Shown: one piece after another, positions 1 through 8,235 of the stretch
Layout of the letters: each line of letters opens with the position of its first letter
Numbering within the stretch: the first letter of the stretch is position 1
Source: Deltaproteobacteria bacterium
GTDB taxonomy: Bacteria; Myxococcota; Kuafuiibacteriia; Kuafuiibacteriales; Kuafuiibacteriaceae
Direction: 5' to 3'
DNA length: 64,000 nt
Assembly (NCBI GenBank): GCA_020632995.1
Contig: JACKEN010000002.1
Coordinates: forward strand, 186,001 to 250,000
Notes under the pieces: model-generated
Seen by the model: the letters and a program-made list of their open reading frames with translations, nothing else
What the model was told of the DNA's origin: nothing
Databases searched by the model: none
Program-made: the position numbers and the translations under genes

Positions 1-703
1 CGATGCTGCGGGCGGGCCGGCGCAGGAGCTCCTCGTACTCCTCGATCGTCGCCCCCACCCGCGGGGTGGCGAGGTCCTCGGTCAAGTAGAGTTGCACCTT
101 CGAGGCGTAGCGCAGGAACGTCTTCGAAACCCCCGCGAAGCCGCGGGTGAGCGCCTCCCGCGCGTCCTCGTTCCGGACCACGATCGCGAGGTCGACGTCC
201 TCGTGGTCCACCAGGGCGCCCACGTTGAAGGCCACGTAGTCACGCTTCGTGAGCTCGGGGGCGTGGGTGGCCAGCGCCAGCTCGAGGAGCGCCGCCACCC
301 ACTCCCGGCGGGTGGCCTCCTGCTGCTCGTAGATCCGGTGGCAGGTGCGGATGCGGTGCTGCACGTCGCGCACGAAGGCGTTCCGCAGCAGCTCCCGCGA
401 CGCCTCGGCCTGGGTGCGCAGGTGGTGGTGCGCGAAGTAGGCGCCGACCAGCATCGGCTGCCGCACCCGGTGCACGCGCGCGTACTTGTCGACCGCCTTC
501 ATCGCCGCGGTGGGGCTCTCGGGCGCCTCGTCGAGGGGCGCCGCCCCCTGGCTCCAGGCCGAGGCCTCCATCAAGAGGCCCCGGTGCTTCCGGCTCGACT
601 CGAGCATGCGCCGGGTGTGGTTCGCGAAGCGGGCGATCTCGCGGCCCAGCTTGCCGAAGCTGGGGTCGAAGGTGAGCGGGAGGTCCTCGGAGGGGAGGGT
701 CAC
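1..703 (-). CDS. Partial nucleotidyltransferase-like protein (C-terminus off window)
   Basis: The reading frame is open from a GTG at 703 to the window edge (234 codons), so only the N-terminal part is present. Its start overlaps the pgeF stop by four bases (GTGA), so the two genes are translationally coupled. The N-terminal ~150 residues look helical and charged. Around residue 160 the stretch FNVGALVDHEDVDLAIVV carries a Gly followed by Asp-x-Asp in a hydrophobic strand, as in the DNA polymerase beta-like nucleotidyltransferase fold (GlnD/DUF294 type). The family assignment rests on that motif alone and is tentative; the substrate cannot be stated. Confidence 0.55.
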   Translation of the reverse strand, partial: MTLPSEDLPLTFDPSFGKLGREIARFANHTRRMLESSRKHRGLLMEASAWSQGAAPLDEAPESPTAAMKAVDKYARVHRVRQPMLVGAYFAHHHLRTQAEASRELLRNAFVRDVQHRIRTCHRIYEQQEATRREWVAALLELALATHAPELTKRDYVAFNVGALVDHEDVDLAIVVRNEDAREALTRGFAGVSKTFLRYASKVQLYLTEDLATPRVGATIEEYEELLRRPARSI

Positions 704-1488
704 CGCGCGGCCTCCAGGAGGGTGATGCCCGAGACCTGCCGCCCGCTCTTCGCCCCGTCGCGGCGGTACGAGAAGAACATGGCGGCGTTGTCGAGGGTGC
801 ACCCGCCCACGGTGTCGATGGCGTCCCGCGGCAGGCCCGCTTGCACGAGGAGCCGCACCACCAGATCGACGAGGTCGAGGTGGCGCCGTCCGCGGGCGTT
901 CACCACGGTCAGCGGCGCCTCGCCGAGGGCCTCGGCCGCCGCGTCCACCACCTCGTCGCCCACCTCGAAAGCGCCGAGGCCGATGGTGGGGCCGACCGCC
1001 GCCACCATGCGCGCCGGGTCGTGCCCGGCCGCGGCCAGGGCCTCGACCCCCGCCTTCACGATGCCGCTACAGGCCCCTCGCCAGCCGGCGTGGAGCGCGG
1101 CCACCGCGGTGGCCCGACCCGCCGCGTCGCGGGCCGCCACCAAGATCGGCGCGCAGTCCGCGGTGCGCACTCCCACCACCGGGCCCGGAGCGCTGGCCAC
1201 CAGCCCGTCGGCCTGGGCCCCCGCCGCGTCCTCGGCCCGGACCACCCGGGCTCCGTGGACCTGGTCCACCATGATCAGGGCGTCGGGCGCCGCCCCCAGG
1301 GCCCGCGCGAAGCGCCGCCGGTTGGCGAGGACCGCGGCGTCGGCGGCGGGGCCGTCCGGCTCGGGCCCGCTCACCGAGACCCCCATGTGCCAGGTCGCGT
1401 AGGGGCCGGTGGAGGCGCCGCCCAGGCGGGTGCTGAACCCGTGGGCGAGCCCGGGCACCGCGGAGAGGCGCGGGCTCCTCAGCAGCAT
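700..1488 (-). CDS. pgeF: PgeF/YfiH-family polyphenol oxidase (peptidoglycan editing factor)
   Basis: A 262-residue protein of normal length for the YfiH/PgeF (DUF152) family, which are zinc enzymes with purine nucleoside phosphorylase or laccase-like activity. The family signatures appear in order: HGFSTRLGGAS near residue 16, MVDQVHG near 73 (metal His), VGVRTADCAPILVA near 104 (metal Cys), AALHAGWRGACSGIV near 128 (metal His) and FFSYRRDGAKSGRQ at the C-terminus. The ATG start at 1488 is followed directly by conserved sequence. It is the first gene of a two-gene minus-strand unit with the nucleotidyltransferase-like gene and is divergent from the DUF3160 gene. The physiological substrate is not evident from sequence. 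Confidence 0.93.
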   Translation of the reverse strand: MLLRSPRLSAVPGLAHGFSTRLGGASTGPYATWHMGVSVSGPEPDGPAADAAVLANRRRFARALGAAPDALIMVDQVHGARVVRAEDAAGAQADGLVASAPGPVVGVRTADCAPILVAARDAAGRATAVAALHAGWRGACSGIVKAGVEALAAAGHDPARMVAAVGPTIGLGAFEVGDEVVDAAAEALGEAPLTVVNARGRRHLDLVDLVVRLLVQAGLPRDAIDTVGGCTLDNAAMFFSYRRDGAKSGRQVSGITLLEAAR

Positions 1489-1633
1489 GGGCTAGGTGGT
1501 AGCAGCGCCCGGCCCGGCTCGAAAGGGCCGGCGTTCGCGGAAACCTGATCCCGATGCCTTGGAAAACCGTCGTTCGGGCGGCAAACCCCGCGTGTCTCCG
1601 GTTGGTACGCGTGATGCTTATCTCTACAGGACC

Positions 1634-3859
1634 ATGCGACGTATCCTGACGCTCCCAGGCCTGCTCACTGTCGCCCTCATGGGCTGCTCCAGCGCCGATG
1701 GCCCCCCCGCGGGCGACCCTGGCGCGGACGTGGAAGTGCCCCTGAGCCCCGCCCAGCAGGCGGAGCTGACCCGGATCGAGGGTGAGCTCACCGCCACCCA
1801 GAACCTGACCCCCGAGGGCCTGCTCACCCGCTACGCCACCGCCCAGGTGTCCGCGGTGGACTACGACCCCAAGTCGGCCGCCCGCCTCGGGCTCATCCAG
1901 GACTCCGTCCTCGCCCTGAACACGGCCGAGGAGGGCGCCCTGGCCGCGAATGGCTTCGTGATCTCCGAGGCGAAGCGCTTCCCGAGCTTCCTGTACGGCT
2001 ACGAGACCATCTACAACCAGGATCTGCCGGTCTACGTGAGCGCGGACTCCGTGCTCCACGCCGTGCACAGCTCCTACGACGAGATCCTGAAGACGCTGGA
2101 GCTCGTGTCCCTCGCCCCCGAGCTCGACGCCATGCTCACCGCCATGCGCGGCAAGCTGGCCTTCGGCGCGGCGGCCAGCCTGGGCGCCCAGGCCGAGGCG
2201 GACGCGGACCTCTACCTCGCGGTGGCGCAGTCCCTCTTGCGCGACACCCGCGAGGCGCCGGTGCGCGGCGCGTCCCAGAGCGACATCGACCAGTTCGTGG
2301 GCGCGGCCGACCAGGCCGAGGGCTGGCTCAACGTCAGCATGTTCGGCGTCCCGCGGGACATGGACTTCTCGCAGTTCGAGCCGCGGGGGCACTACACCGA
2401 GTCGAAGGAGCTCACCCAGTACTTCAAGGCCATGATGTGGCTCGGGCGCATCGACCTGCGCATCGTGGAGGCCCAGCCCGACCACTCCCAGGTCTTCCGC
2501 CGCCGCCAGCTCGAGGGCGCCTTCGCGCTGCGCAGCCTGATGGACGACGCGACCGTGACCCGCTGGGCCAAGATCGACGGCACCATCGAGGCCTTCGTGG
2601 GCGAGCCCGACAACATGACCCTGCCCCAGCTCGACGCCCTGTTGAAGGACCTCGGCCTCACCAGCCCGGACCAGCTCGGCACGTTGGACGACGACAAGAT
2701 CGCGCAGGCCGTCTTGCAGGGTGGCTACGGCGCCCAGCGGATCAGCAGCCACATCATGATCAACGGCCTCGGCGAGCGCACCATGCCGCTGTCCTCCACC
2801 TTCCTCCTGCTGGGCCAGCGCTACGTGGTGGACAGCCACGTGTTCTCGAACCTGGTCTACGACCGCGTGCAGCGCGGCGAGGTGATGCGCATGATGCCGA
2901 ACCCGGTGGACGTCGCCTTCGCCGCTCTCGGCAACGACCAGGCCGCCACGCTCCTGCAGGCTGAGCTGCAGCAGTACCGCTACGCGCCCGACCTGCACGC
3001 GATGCGCTACCTGGTGGACGAGCACGGCCAGGAGTTCTGGGGCGCGAACCTCTACAACCGCTGGCTCACCGCGCTGCGGGCGCTGTCGCCCACCGACGAG
3101 CTCGCCAACCCCGAGCAGGCGGGCCTGCCCCAGCTCATGGCCACCGAGGCCTGGGGCCGCCGCCTCATCAACACCCAGCTCGCCTCGTGGGCGGAGCTCC
3201 GCCACGACACCATCCTGTACGCGAAGCAGTCCTACACCGGCGGCACGAGCTGCGAGTTCCCCGACGCGTACGTGGAGCCGTACCCCGCCTTCTTCGCCGC
3301 CATCGTGGAGCTCGCCCAGCACGGCCGCCAGGTGGTGCAGAACCTCGACCTGAGCCGCAACCCGGCCATCCAGCAGTACATCGTGGCCTACTTCGACGAG
3401 CTCGAGACCACCGCCGGGATCCTCGGCGCGATGGCCGAGCAGCAGCGCATCGGCGCCGCCTTCACCGACGAGCAGATGGCGTTCATCAACCAGGCGGTGG
3501 TGGTGCAGCAGGGCTGCGGCTCGCCGGCCGGCGCCGAGGGCTGGTTCGCCCGCATGTACTACAACCCCGCGGCCGGCGCGGAGTGGGATCCCACCATCGC
3601 CGACGTCCACACCCAGCCCACCGACGAGGTCGGCACCCCGGTGGGCAAGGTGCTGCACGTGGGCACCGGCGGCCCGCGGGTGATGGTGGTGACACTCCCG
3701 ACCTGCACCGGCGTGAACGCCTACGTCGGCCTGGTGTCCTCGTACTTCGAGCAGGTCACCGAGGGCTTCGACCGCCTCACCGACGAGCGGTGGGGGGCGC
3801 AGATCCAGACCACCCGCCCGGCGGACGTGAGCTGGATGCAGGACCTGGTGGTCCGGTAG
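1634..3859 (+). CDS. DUF3160-family lipoprotein
   Basis: A 741-residue protein. The ATG at 1634 is chosen because it opens a lipoprotein signal peptide ending LTVALMGC, with Cys at the lipobox; the frame stays open upstream to 1496 but that part lacks signal character. The mature protein has an acidic linker and then a long alpha-helical region typical of DUF3160: DLPVYVSADSVLHAVH near residue 132 and, in the second half, SYTGGTSCEFPDAYVEPYP, matching the family's YxEP motif. It is probably anchored to the outer membrane or periplasmic face. The function of the family is unknown. The gene stands alone, divergent from pgeF; TTATCT about 15 bp upstream of the start is a possible -10. Confidence 0.85.
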   Translation: MRRILTLPGLLTVALMGCSSADGPPAGDPGADVEVPLSPAQQAELTRIEGELTATQNLTPEGLLTRYATAQVSAVDYDPKSAARLGLIQDSVLALNTAEEGALAANGFVISEAKRFPSFLYGYETIYNQDLPVYVSADSVLHAVHSSYDEILKTLELVSLAPELDAMLTAMRGKLAFGAAASLGAQAEADADLYLAVAQSLLRDTREAPVRGASQSDIDQFVGAADQAEGWLNVSMFGVPRDMDFSQFEPRGHYTESKELTQYFKAMMWLGRIDLRIVEAQPDHSQVFRRRQLEGAFALRSLMDDATVTRWAKIDGTIEAFVGEPDNMTLPQLDALLKDLGLTSPDQLGTLDDDKIAQAVLQGGYGAQRISSHIMINGLGERTMPLSSTFLLLGQRYVVDSHVFSNLVYDRVQRGEVMRMMPNPVDVAFAALGNDQAATLLQAELQQYRYAPDLHAMRYLVDEHGQEFWGANLYNRWLTALRALSPTDELANPEQAGLPQLMATEAWGRRLINTQLASWAELRHDTILYAKQSYTGGTSCEFPDAYVEPYPAFFAAIVELAQHGRQVVQNLDLSRNPAIQQYIVAYFDELETTAGILGAMAEQQRIGAAFTDEQMAFINQAVVVQQGCGSPAGAEGWFARMYYNPAAGAEWDPTIADVHTQPTDEVGTPVGKVLHVGTGGPRVMVVTLPTCTGVNAYVGLVSSYFEQVTEGFDRLTDERWGAQIQTTRPADVSWMQDLVVR

Positions 3860-3875
3860 CGCGGGTGCCGTGACG

Positions 3876-4250
3876 TCAGCCGTGGACGCTCCAGCCGAGC
3901 TCCTCCCAGGTGTCCGCACCGTCGATGTGACGCACACGTAGCCCGGCGATCACCGCGGGCTCCATCATCCGCGCGTTGATGCCCATCTTCGTCGCGCCCT
4001 CCTTCTCGACCGGCTCCCAGTGCGTGGTGCAGCCACAGGTCCGACAGGTGTGCAGCTCGAGGAAGCGATCGCCCCAGACGTAGGCGAGCGTCGCGCCCGG
4101 CTCCGACACGAGCTTCACCTGCTCGGGCCGGTAGTACGCCCACAGGCCGCCGATGCGGCGGCAGATGGAGCAGTTGCACTGCGTGAGCGTCTCTGGCGGC
4201 GCCGCGAGCTCGCAGCGGACGGCGCCGCAGTGGCAGGAGGTGGTGACCAT
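3876..4250 (-). CDS. GFA/CENP-V domain zinc protein
   Basis: A 124-residue protein of the glutathione-dependent formaldehyde-activating (GFA) family. The zinc ligands are visible: SCHCGAVRC at residues 5-13, CNCSICRRIGGLW at about 27-39 and CRTCGCTTHW near 69-78, in the usual CxCxxxxC...CxCxxC...CxxCG order. The ATG at 4250 gives the normal family N-terminus. The long open frame further upstream on this strand is antisense to the next gene and was excluded. GFA proteins bind zinc and sometimes glutathione; many members have no proven formaldehyde activity, so no reaction is assigned. The gene is convergent with the DUF3160 gene, with 16 bp between them. Confidence 0.88.
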   Translation of the reverse strand: MVTTSCHCGAVRCELAAPPETLTQCNCSICRRIGGLWAYYRPEQVKLVSEPGATLAYVWGDRFLELHTCRTCGCTTHWEPVEKEGATKMGINARMMEPAVIAGLRVRHIDGADTWEELGWSVHG

Positions 4251-4323
4251 GGCCCTTGATAGCGCGACGGTAGGCTGTGAGCGAGCATCGACGTCCACCG
4301 GGCGCCTGTCCCGAGGGACAGGA

Positions 4324-4361
4324 TTGACTGGCCCTCCAGCGTCATCCAGCGTGTCGGCAAC
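4324..4361 (+). promoter_or_regulatory. Upstream motif shared with paralog (TTGAC ... CAGCGT)
   Basis: TTGACT at 4324 and CAGCGTGT at about 4348 lie at the same distances from the start codon as TTGACG and CAGCGTAT upstream of the paralog at 7127: in both cases the TTGAC is 38 bp before the start. The shared block suggests a common promoter and supports both start choices. The hexamer spacing is not canonical, so the sigma factor is unknown. Confidence 0.45.
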
Positions 4362-5477
4362 ATGCGTCGCGGCGTCATCCTGCTTGTGCTGGCCCTCGCG
4401 GCCTGCAGCGAGGAGCAGCAGGTGTGCAGCGAGCTGCCGGCGTCCTCGCCCAGCCTCGTCTCCTGGAGGCAGTGGCAGGTCGATCCGCTTCGAGCAGACC
4501 CTGCGGGGCAGGCAGAGGGGCCCGCCACCGTCCGGCGGCTCGAGCCCTTCGAGCTCGTCTTCGACGCGGGGTGGAGCTGGAGCCTCGAGGTCGAGCCGCC
4601 GAGCATCCCCGTCGGAGCGCGTGTCTACGCGAAGGTGGAGGTCGGCGACCACGGTGGCGGCGCCCTGGCGGTCTGGGCCCTGTGCGAGGGCGGCGCTCCC
4701 GGCAACCTGGCTTTCGCTGCGTGGACGGGGTGGAAGTACACACGCCAGGGCTTCGGGGACGTCGGCTACGTCCTCGAGCCGTCCGATCGCCTCGTCTGCA
4801 GGGTGTGCAGCCAGACCCTCCGGGTAGTGGACTACCGCTTCTCGGGGACTGGCATCGAGTCTGGCCTGGCCGACGGCGGCACCTTCGGTCCCTACAGATT
4901 CACAGGCTACGCATGGGTCGAGGAGAGCCCTCCTCGAGGGGCTTGCTTCGACGTCGACCGAGGTCCCTTCCAGATCGGGCGCCTGGAGCGCGCCGACCTC
5001 GAGTTCGAGGTGGTCACCCCACCCATCGACTGCAGCGCGCTCGATCCGGGCGACTGCCCCGCCCACTCCGAGTGCTCCCTCTTCGGCGGCGACGGCGTCC
5101 CCATCACCTGCCAGCGCACCCTGGTCGGCTGCGAGCGGAAGGACCAGGACGCTTGTGTCACCGACCCCGGTTGCGTGTGGCGCGACGGCGCCGCGGGTGT
5201 CTCCGGGGTATGCAGGCAGGCCTGCACCACCCGGACATGGGGCTTTGGCTGCACCTACGAGACCCAGCGCTTCTGTCAGGCATTGGATGAGGTGGACGAG
5301 GCCTGCGCAGTCGGTGCGCCGGGGTTCTGTGAGCGCCGACCGGGAAACGACTGCTCGGAAGACCAGCCCGAGGTGTGCGCGTGTCAGCCCGGGTACGGGT
5401 GGGTGTTGGTCCCCGCCTGCGTGCGGGCAGAGTCGGGCTATGGCTTCGTCCGGACCGCCACCGCATGTGCGATGTAG
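4362..5477 (+). CDS. Cys-rich lipoprotein, paralog A
   Basis: A 371-residue predicted lipoprotein: the signal MRRGVILLVLALAAC ends at a lipobox Cys. A central segment (residues ~60-120) with PFELVFDAGWSWSLE and SIPVGARVYAKVE looks like a beta-sandwich. The C-terminal half is rich in cysteine (HSECSLFGGDG, CQRTLVGCERKD, CEC-type spacing), suggesting disulfide-bonded knots. It aligns end to end with the gene at 7127-8230, including the 38 bp upstream, so the two are tandem paralogs separated by an oppositely oriented gene. No known family was recognised; an exported surface or adhesion-type role is only inference. Confidence 0.8.
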   Translation: MRRGVILLVLALAACSEEQQVCSELPASSPSLVSWRQWQVDPLRADPAGQAEGPATVRRLEPFELVFDAGWSWSLEVEPPSIPVGARVYAKVEVGDHGGGALAVWALCEGGAPGNLAFAAWTGWKYTRQGFGDVGYVLEPSDRLVCRVCSQTLRVVDYRFSGTGIESGLADGGTFGPYRFTGYAWVEESPPRGACFDVDRGPFQIGRLERADLEFEVVTPPIDCSALDPGDCPAHSECSLFGGDGVPITCQRTLVGCERKDQDACVTDPGCVWRDGAAGVSGVCRQACTTRTWGFGCTYETQRFCQALDEVDEACAVGAPGFCERRPGNDCSEDQPEVCACQPGYGWVLVPACVRAESGYGFVRTATACAM

Positions 5478-5514
5478 GTCGCCCGCACGGTGACCTTGTG
5501 GGTCGGTGGTGCGA

Positions 5515-6872
5515 TCAGGCTCCGCCGCACACCCCGGTGGTGGCCGAGAAGATCGGCGCGCACACCGCGGTGGCGGAGCCCATCATCTCCGCACAGGTGG
5601 GCTCCGTCGCCTCCGGGGTGGTGCTGCAGCCGATGGCGCACATCCCTCCGCCGGCCCCGTCGTCGACGCAGAAGCTGGGCTCCGGGCAGCGGGTCTCGTC
5701 CTCGCTGCAGTCGAGGCTCTGTCGGATCACCTGCCCGCTCGAGTCGTAGGTGGCCAGGTTCCAGGGAGAGGCCGACCGGTCGGCGCAGAACGTGAGTGAG
5801 TTCCCCACTTCGCTATAGGAGAACGGGCCGGCGCAGAACTGGCCGAGCCCATGGGTGCCAGGGCCCTCGCAGCTGTCTGGGAGGTTGTCGCAGGTGACCG
5901 AGCACAGTCCGACGAAGTCGCTCTCGGGCCCGTAGATCTCCGGAAAGGGGACGCACGTCTGCGGCAGCCCGCTCGGCCCGGCGGGGCGGCAGAGCTCGGT
6001 GGTGGTGTTGCACCGAGGTATGCAGGTTCCCTTGCCTTCGGGAACTCCGGGCGTGTGGATGCACCTCAGATTCGGGTGCGCGTCCGGCGCCGTATCGCAG
6101 CGGCTGGTCAGTCCGAGCTTCGTCGGCGTCCCTTTCCCGCAGAGTGCGCCCTGGCCGTACTTGCCGGTGGAGCAGATTCCCACCGGCTGTCCGTCGTAGT
6201 CGGCGAAGACGTCGGGGTTGCAGTAGGGGGTGGGGCCGCCGCAGTCAGAGTCGGTGTGGCAGAGGGCCAGGCAGACGCCCTCGTCTGGGTTCTGGTCTGT
6301 GAAGAACCCGGTCAGGCAAGCGCTCCAGGGGTCGCACCCGACGATCTCTCCAGGGGTATCGAGCTCGACATCGGGGAGCCGCGAGTCGAAGCTCCGGGCC
6401 AGTCCACAAGGCTCGTCGTACTGCGCGACGCGGTCCAAGCAGATCTTGGCCGCGCCCGACTCAGGGCCGAACCTGTGCCGCCGCACACCTGCCCAACCGC
6501 GCAGTCGGTGTTGGCGTTGCAGGGCCGGACGCAGGACTGGACCGGCCCGGTGAGCTCGGTACGGCCCGACTGCACGTCCCAGGGTACGCAGAGCAAGCCT
6601 GGTTGACAGGTGTCCTGGAGCAAGACCTCGTCGTCGATGCCGAGGCTGGAGGTGCACGCGCACCCTTCGGCGCCGGCGGGGCAGGGGCCCGGCGGCTCGC
6701 CCGAGTCTGGCACCTGCGTCACCCCGGCGTCGTTCGACAACCCCGCGTCCAGCCCGACTGGGATGGTGACCCCGGAGTCGGGCTCGGTCTCCTTCGGCAG
6801 GGGGTCCCCGCCGCGCTCACCACCCCCGCAGGCCGCGAGCGAGAGCGCACCTGCCCACAAGATCCTCACCAC
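5515..6872 (-). CDS. Cys-rich lipoprotein, frameshifted near 6470
   Basis: Two overlapping open frames make one product of about 450 residues. The first (from GTG 6872, signal VVRILWAGALSLAAC, then a DSGVTIPVGLDAG-type linker) ends its sense reading at VGQVCGGTG. The sequence continues one frame over as FGPESGAAKICLDRVAQ through to the stop at 5515. One missing T in the GGT/TTC junction near 6470 would restore a single frame, so this is either an assembly indel or a real lesion. The body has many CxxxC pairs (for example CHTDSDCGGPTPYCN, CSVTCDNLPDSC), typical of myxobacterial secreted Cys-rich proteins. It lies between the two paralogs at 4362 and 7127 in opposite orientation. Function unknown. 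An ATG at 6926 would add 18 residues ahead of the signal and is less likely. Confidence 0.7.
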
Positions 6873-7088
6873 TATGTCGTTTCGCTTGCTCGAGTACACT
6901 TTCGTCCCCTCCGCGGCGCTGCGCACGGCCCCGTTGGCTCGCGACGCGGTCCGTCTGCGATCGACAGGCGACGAAGCAAGGCGCCGGCCAGCTCGAGCAG
7001 GTGAGGATCATTGGAGATTCGGCAGGCCGTCCGGGCTCGTCCGGCCGGACGTCCGGGACTCCAGAAGTGCTGGCCGGGGACCCAGGAA

Positions 7089-7126
7089 TTGACGGCCAGA
7101 CCAGCGTCGCCCAGCGTATAGCGACC
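7089..7126 (+). promoter_or_regulatory. Upstream motif shared with paralog (TTGAC ... CAGCGT)
   Basis: TTGACG at 7089 and CAGCGTATAG at about 7113 mirror the block upstream of 4362 at identical distance to the start codon. Sequence upstream of this block is not shared. This is a probable promoter or operator conserved since duplication. Confidence 0.45.
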
Positions 7127-8230
7127 GTGCGCCGAGTCGCCCTCCTGCTCACCCTGGCCGCCGCGGCCTGCGGCAATGGCAGCCGCGCGTCCAGCAGCGA
7201 CCAGGGCTGCCCGGGGCTCCCGATCTTCCCGCCCATCCTGGTGTCGGTCTGGCCCACCGGCACCCTCCCCGAGGCAGAGGGGCCCGTCGAGGGGCCCGCC
7301 ACCGTCCGTCAGCTCAGCCCCTTCGAGCTCGTCTTCGACCTGGGCTGGAGCTGGAGCATCGAGACGGTGCCGCCCAGCATCCCCATCGGCGCCCGCGTCT
7401 ACGCGAGGGTGGAGCAGGGCGTCTACGGGCTGTCGAGCCGCGGGGGCGCCGTGACCGTCTGGGCCCTGCGGGACGACGGCACCGCAGGTGAGCTTGCGTT
7501 CGCGACCTGGGCGGGCTCGAAGTACTCGAGCCAGGACTTCGGGAGCGTTGCCTATAGCGTCGAGCCGTCGGACCGCGTGGCCTGCGGGCAGTGCGGCCAG
7601 ACCCTCCGGGTGCAGCAGTACCGCTTCTTCGGGGGGCTCGACCCCTACACCTTCACCGGCTACGCCTGGGCCCAGGAGCGCGCTCCGGACCGCGTCTGCA
7701 CCGACATCGACAACGGTCCGCCGCAGGCCGGGCGCCTCGAGCGCGCCGACCTCGCCTTCGAGGTGGTCACGCCCCCCATCGACTGCACCGCGCTCGACGC
7801 GGTCGAGTGCCCCGCCCACCCCGAGTGCTCCCTCTTCGGCGGCGACGGCGTCCCCATGACGTGCCAGCGGACCCTGGCTGGCTGCGAGCGCAAGGACGAA
7901 GCCGCCTGCGTCGCAGACACCACCTGCGTGTGGCGCGCCGGCGCTGCGGGCGTCCCCGGCGCGTGCAGGACGTCTTGCACCACCAGGCCGTGGCCCTACG
8001 GCTGCGACTACCAGCCCCTGCGCTTCTGCCAGGCCCTGGACGCGATGGACGAGGCCTGCTCACCCGACGCACCGGGGTTCTGTCAGCGCCGCCCGGAAGA
8101 CGACTGCTCGGACGACGGGCTCGAGGTGTGCGCGTGCACTCGCGGGCAGGATTGGGCGCTGGCCTCCGCCTGCACCCGGGCGATCTCGGGCGCCGAGTTC
8201 GTCCGGACCGCCACCGCCTGCGAGATGTAG
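7127..8230 (+). CDS. Cys-rich lipoprotein, paralog B
   Basis: A 367-residue predicted lipoprotein and close paralog of the 4362-5477 product. The GTG at 7127 is chosen because it aligns with the ATG of paralog A and begins the signal VRRVALLLTLAAAAC; the open frame extends to 7001 but without signal features. The same blocks occur in the same order: GPATVRQLSPFELVFD, PPSIPIGARVYARVE, HPECSLFGGDGVPMTC, CERKDEAACVADTTC and a C-terminal TATACEM/TATACAM-like end. Paralog B carries a small extra GLSSRGG insertion where A has HGGG. Cysteine positions are conserved between the copies, which argues both are functional. Function unknown. Confidence 0.8.
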   Translation: MRRVALLLTLAAAACGNGSRASSSDQGCPGLPIFPPILVSVWPTGTLPEAEGPVEGPATVRQLSPFELVFDLGWSWSIETVPPSIPIGARVYARVEQGVYGLSSRGGAVTVWALRDDGTAGELAFATWAGSKYSSQDFGSVAYSVEPSDRVACGQCGQTLRVQQYRFFGGLDPYTFTGYAWAQERAPDRVCTDIDNGPPQAGRLERADLAFEVVTPPIDCTALDAVECPAHPECSLFGGDGVPMTCQRTLAGCERKDEAACVADTTCVWRAGAAGVPGACRTSCTTRPWPYGCDYQPLRFCQALDAMDEACSPDAPGFCQRRPEDDCSDDGLEVCACTRGQDWALASACTRAISGAEFVRTATACEM

Positions 8231-8235
8231 TCCCC

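Noticed and set aside
1067..3937. A 956-codon minus-strand open frame antisense to the DUF3160 gene
   Set aside because: It lies opposite a well-supported gene and has low-complexity His/Gly/Arg-rich translation, the usual shadow of high GC3 coding.
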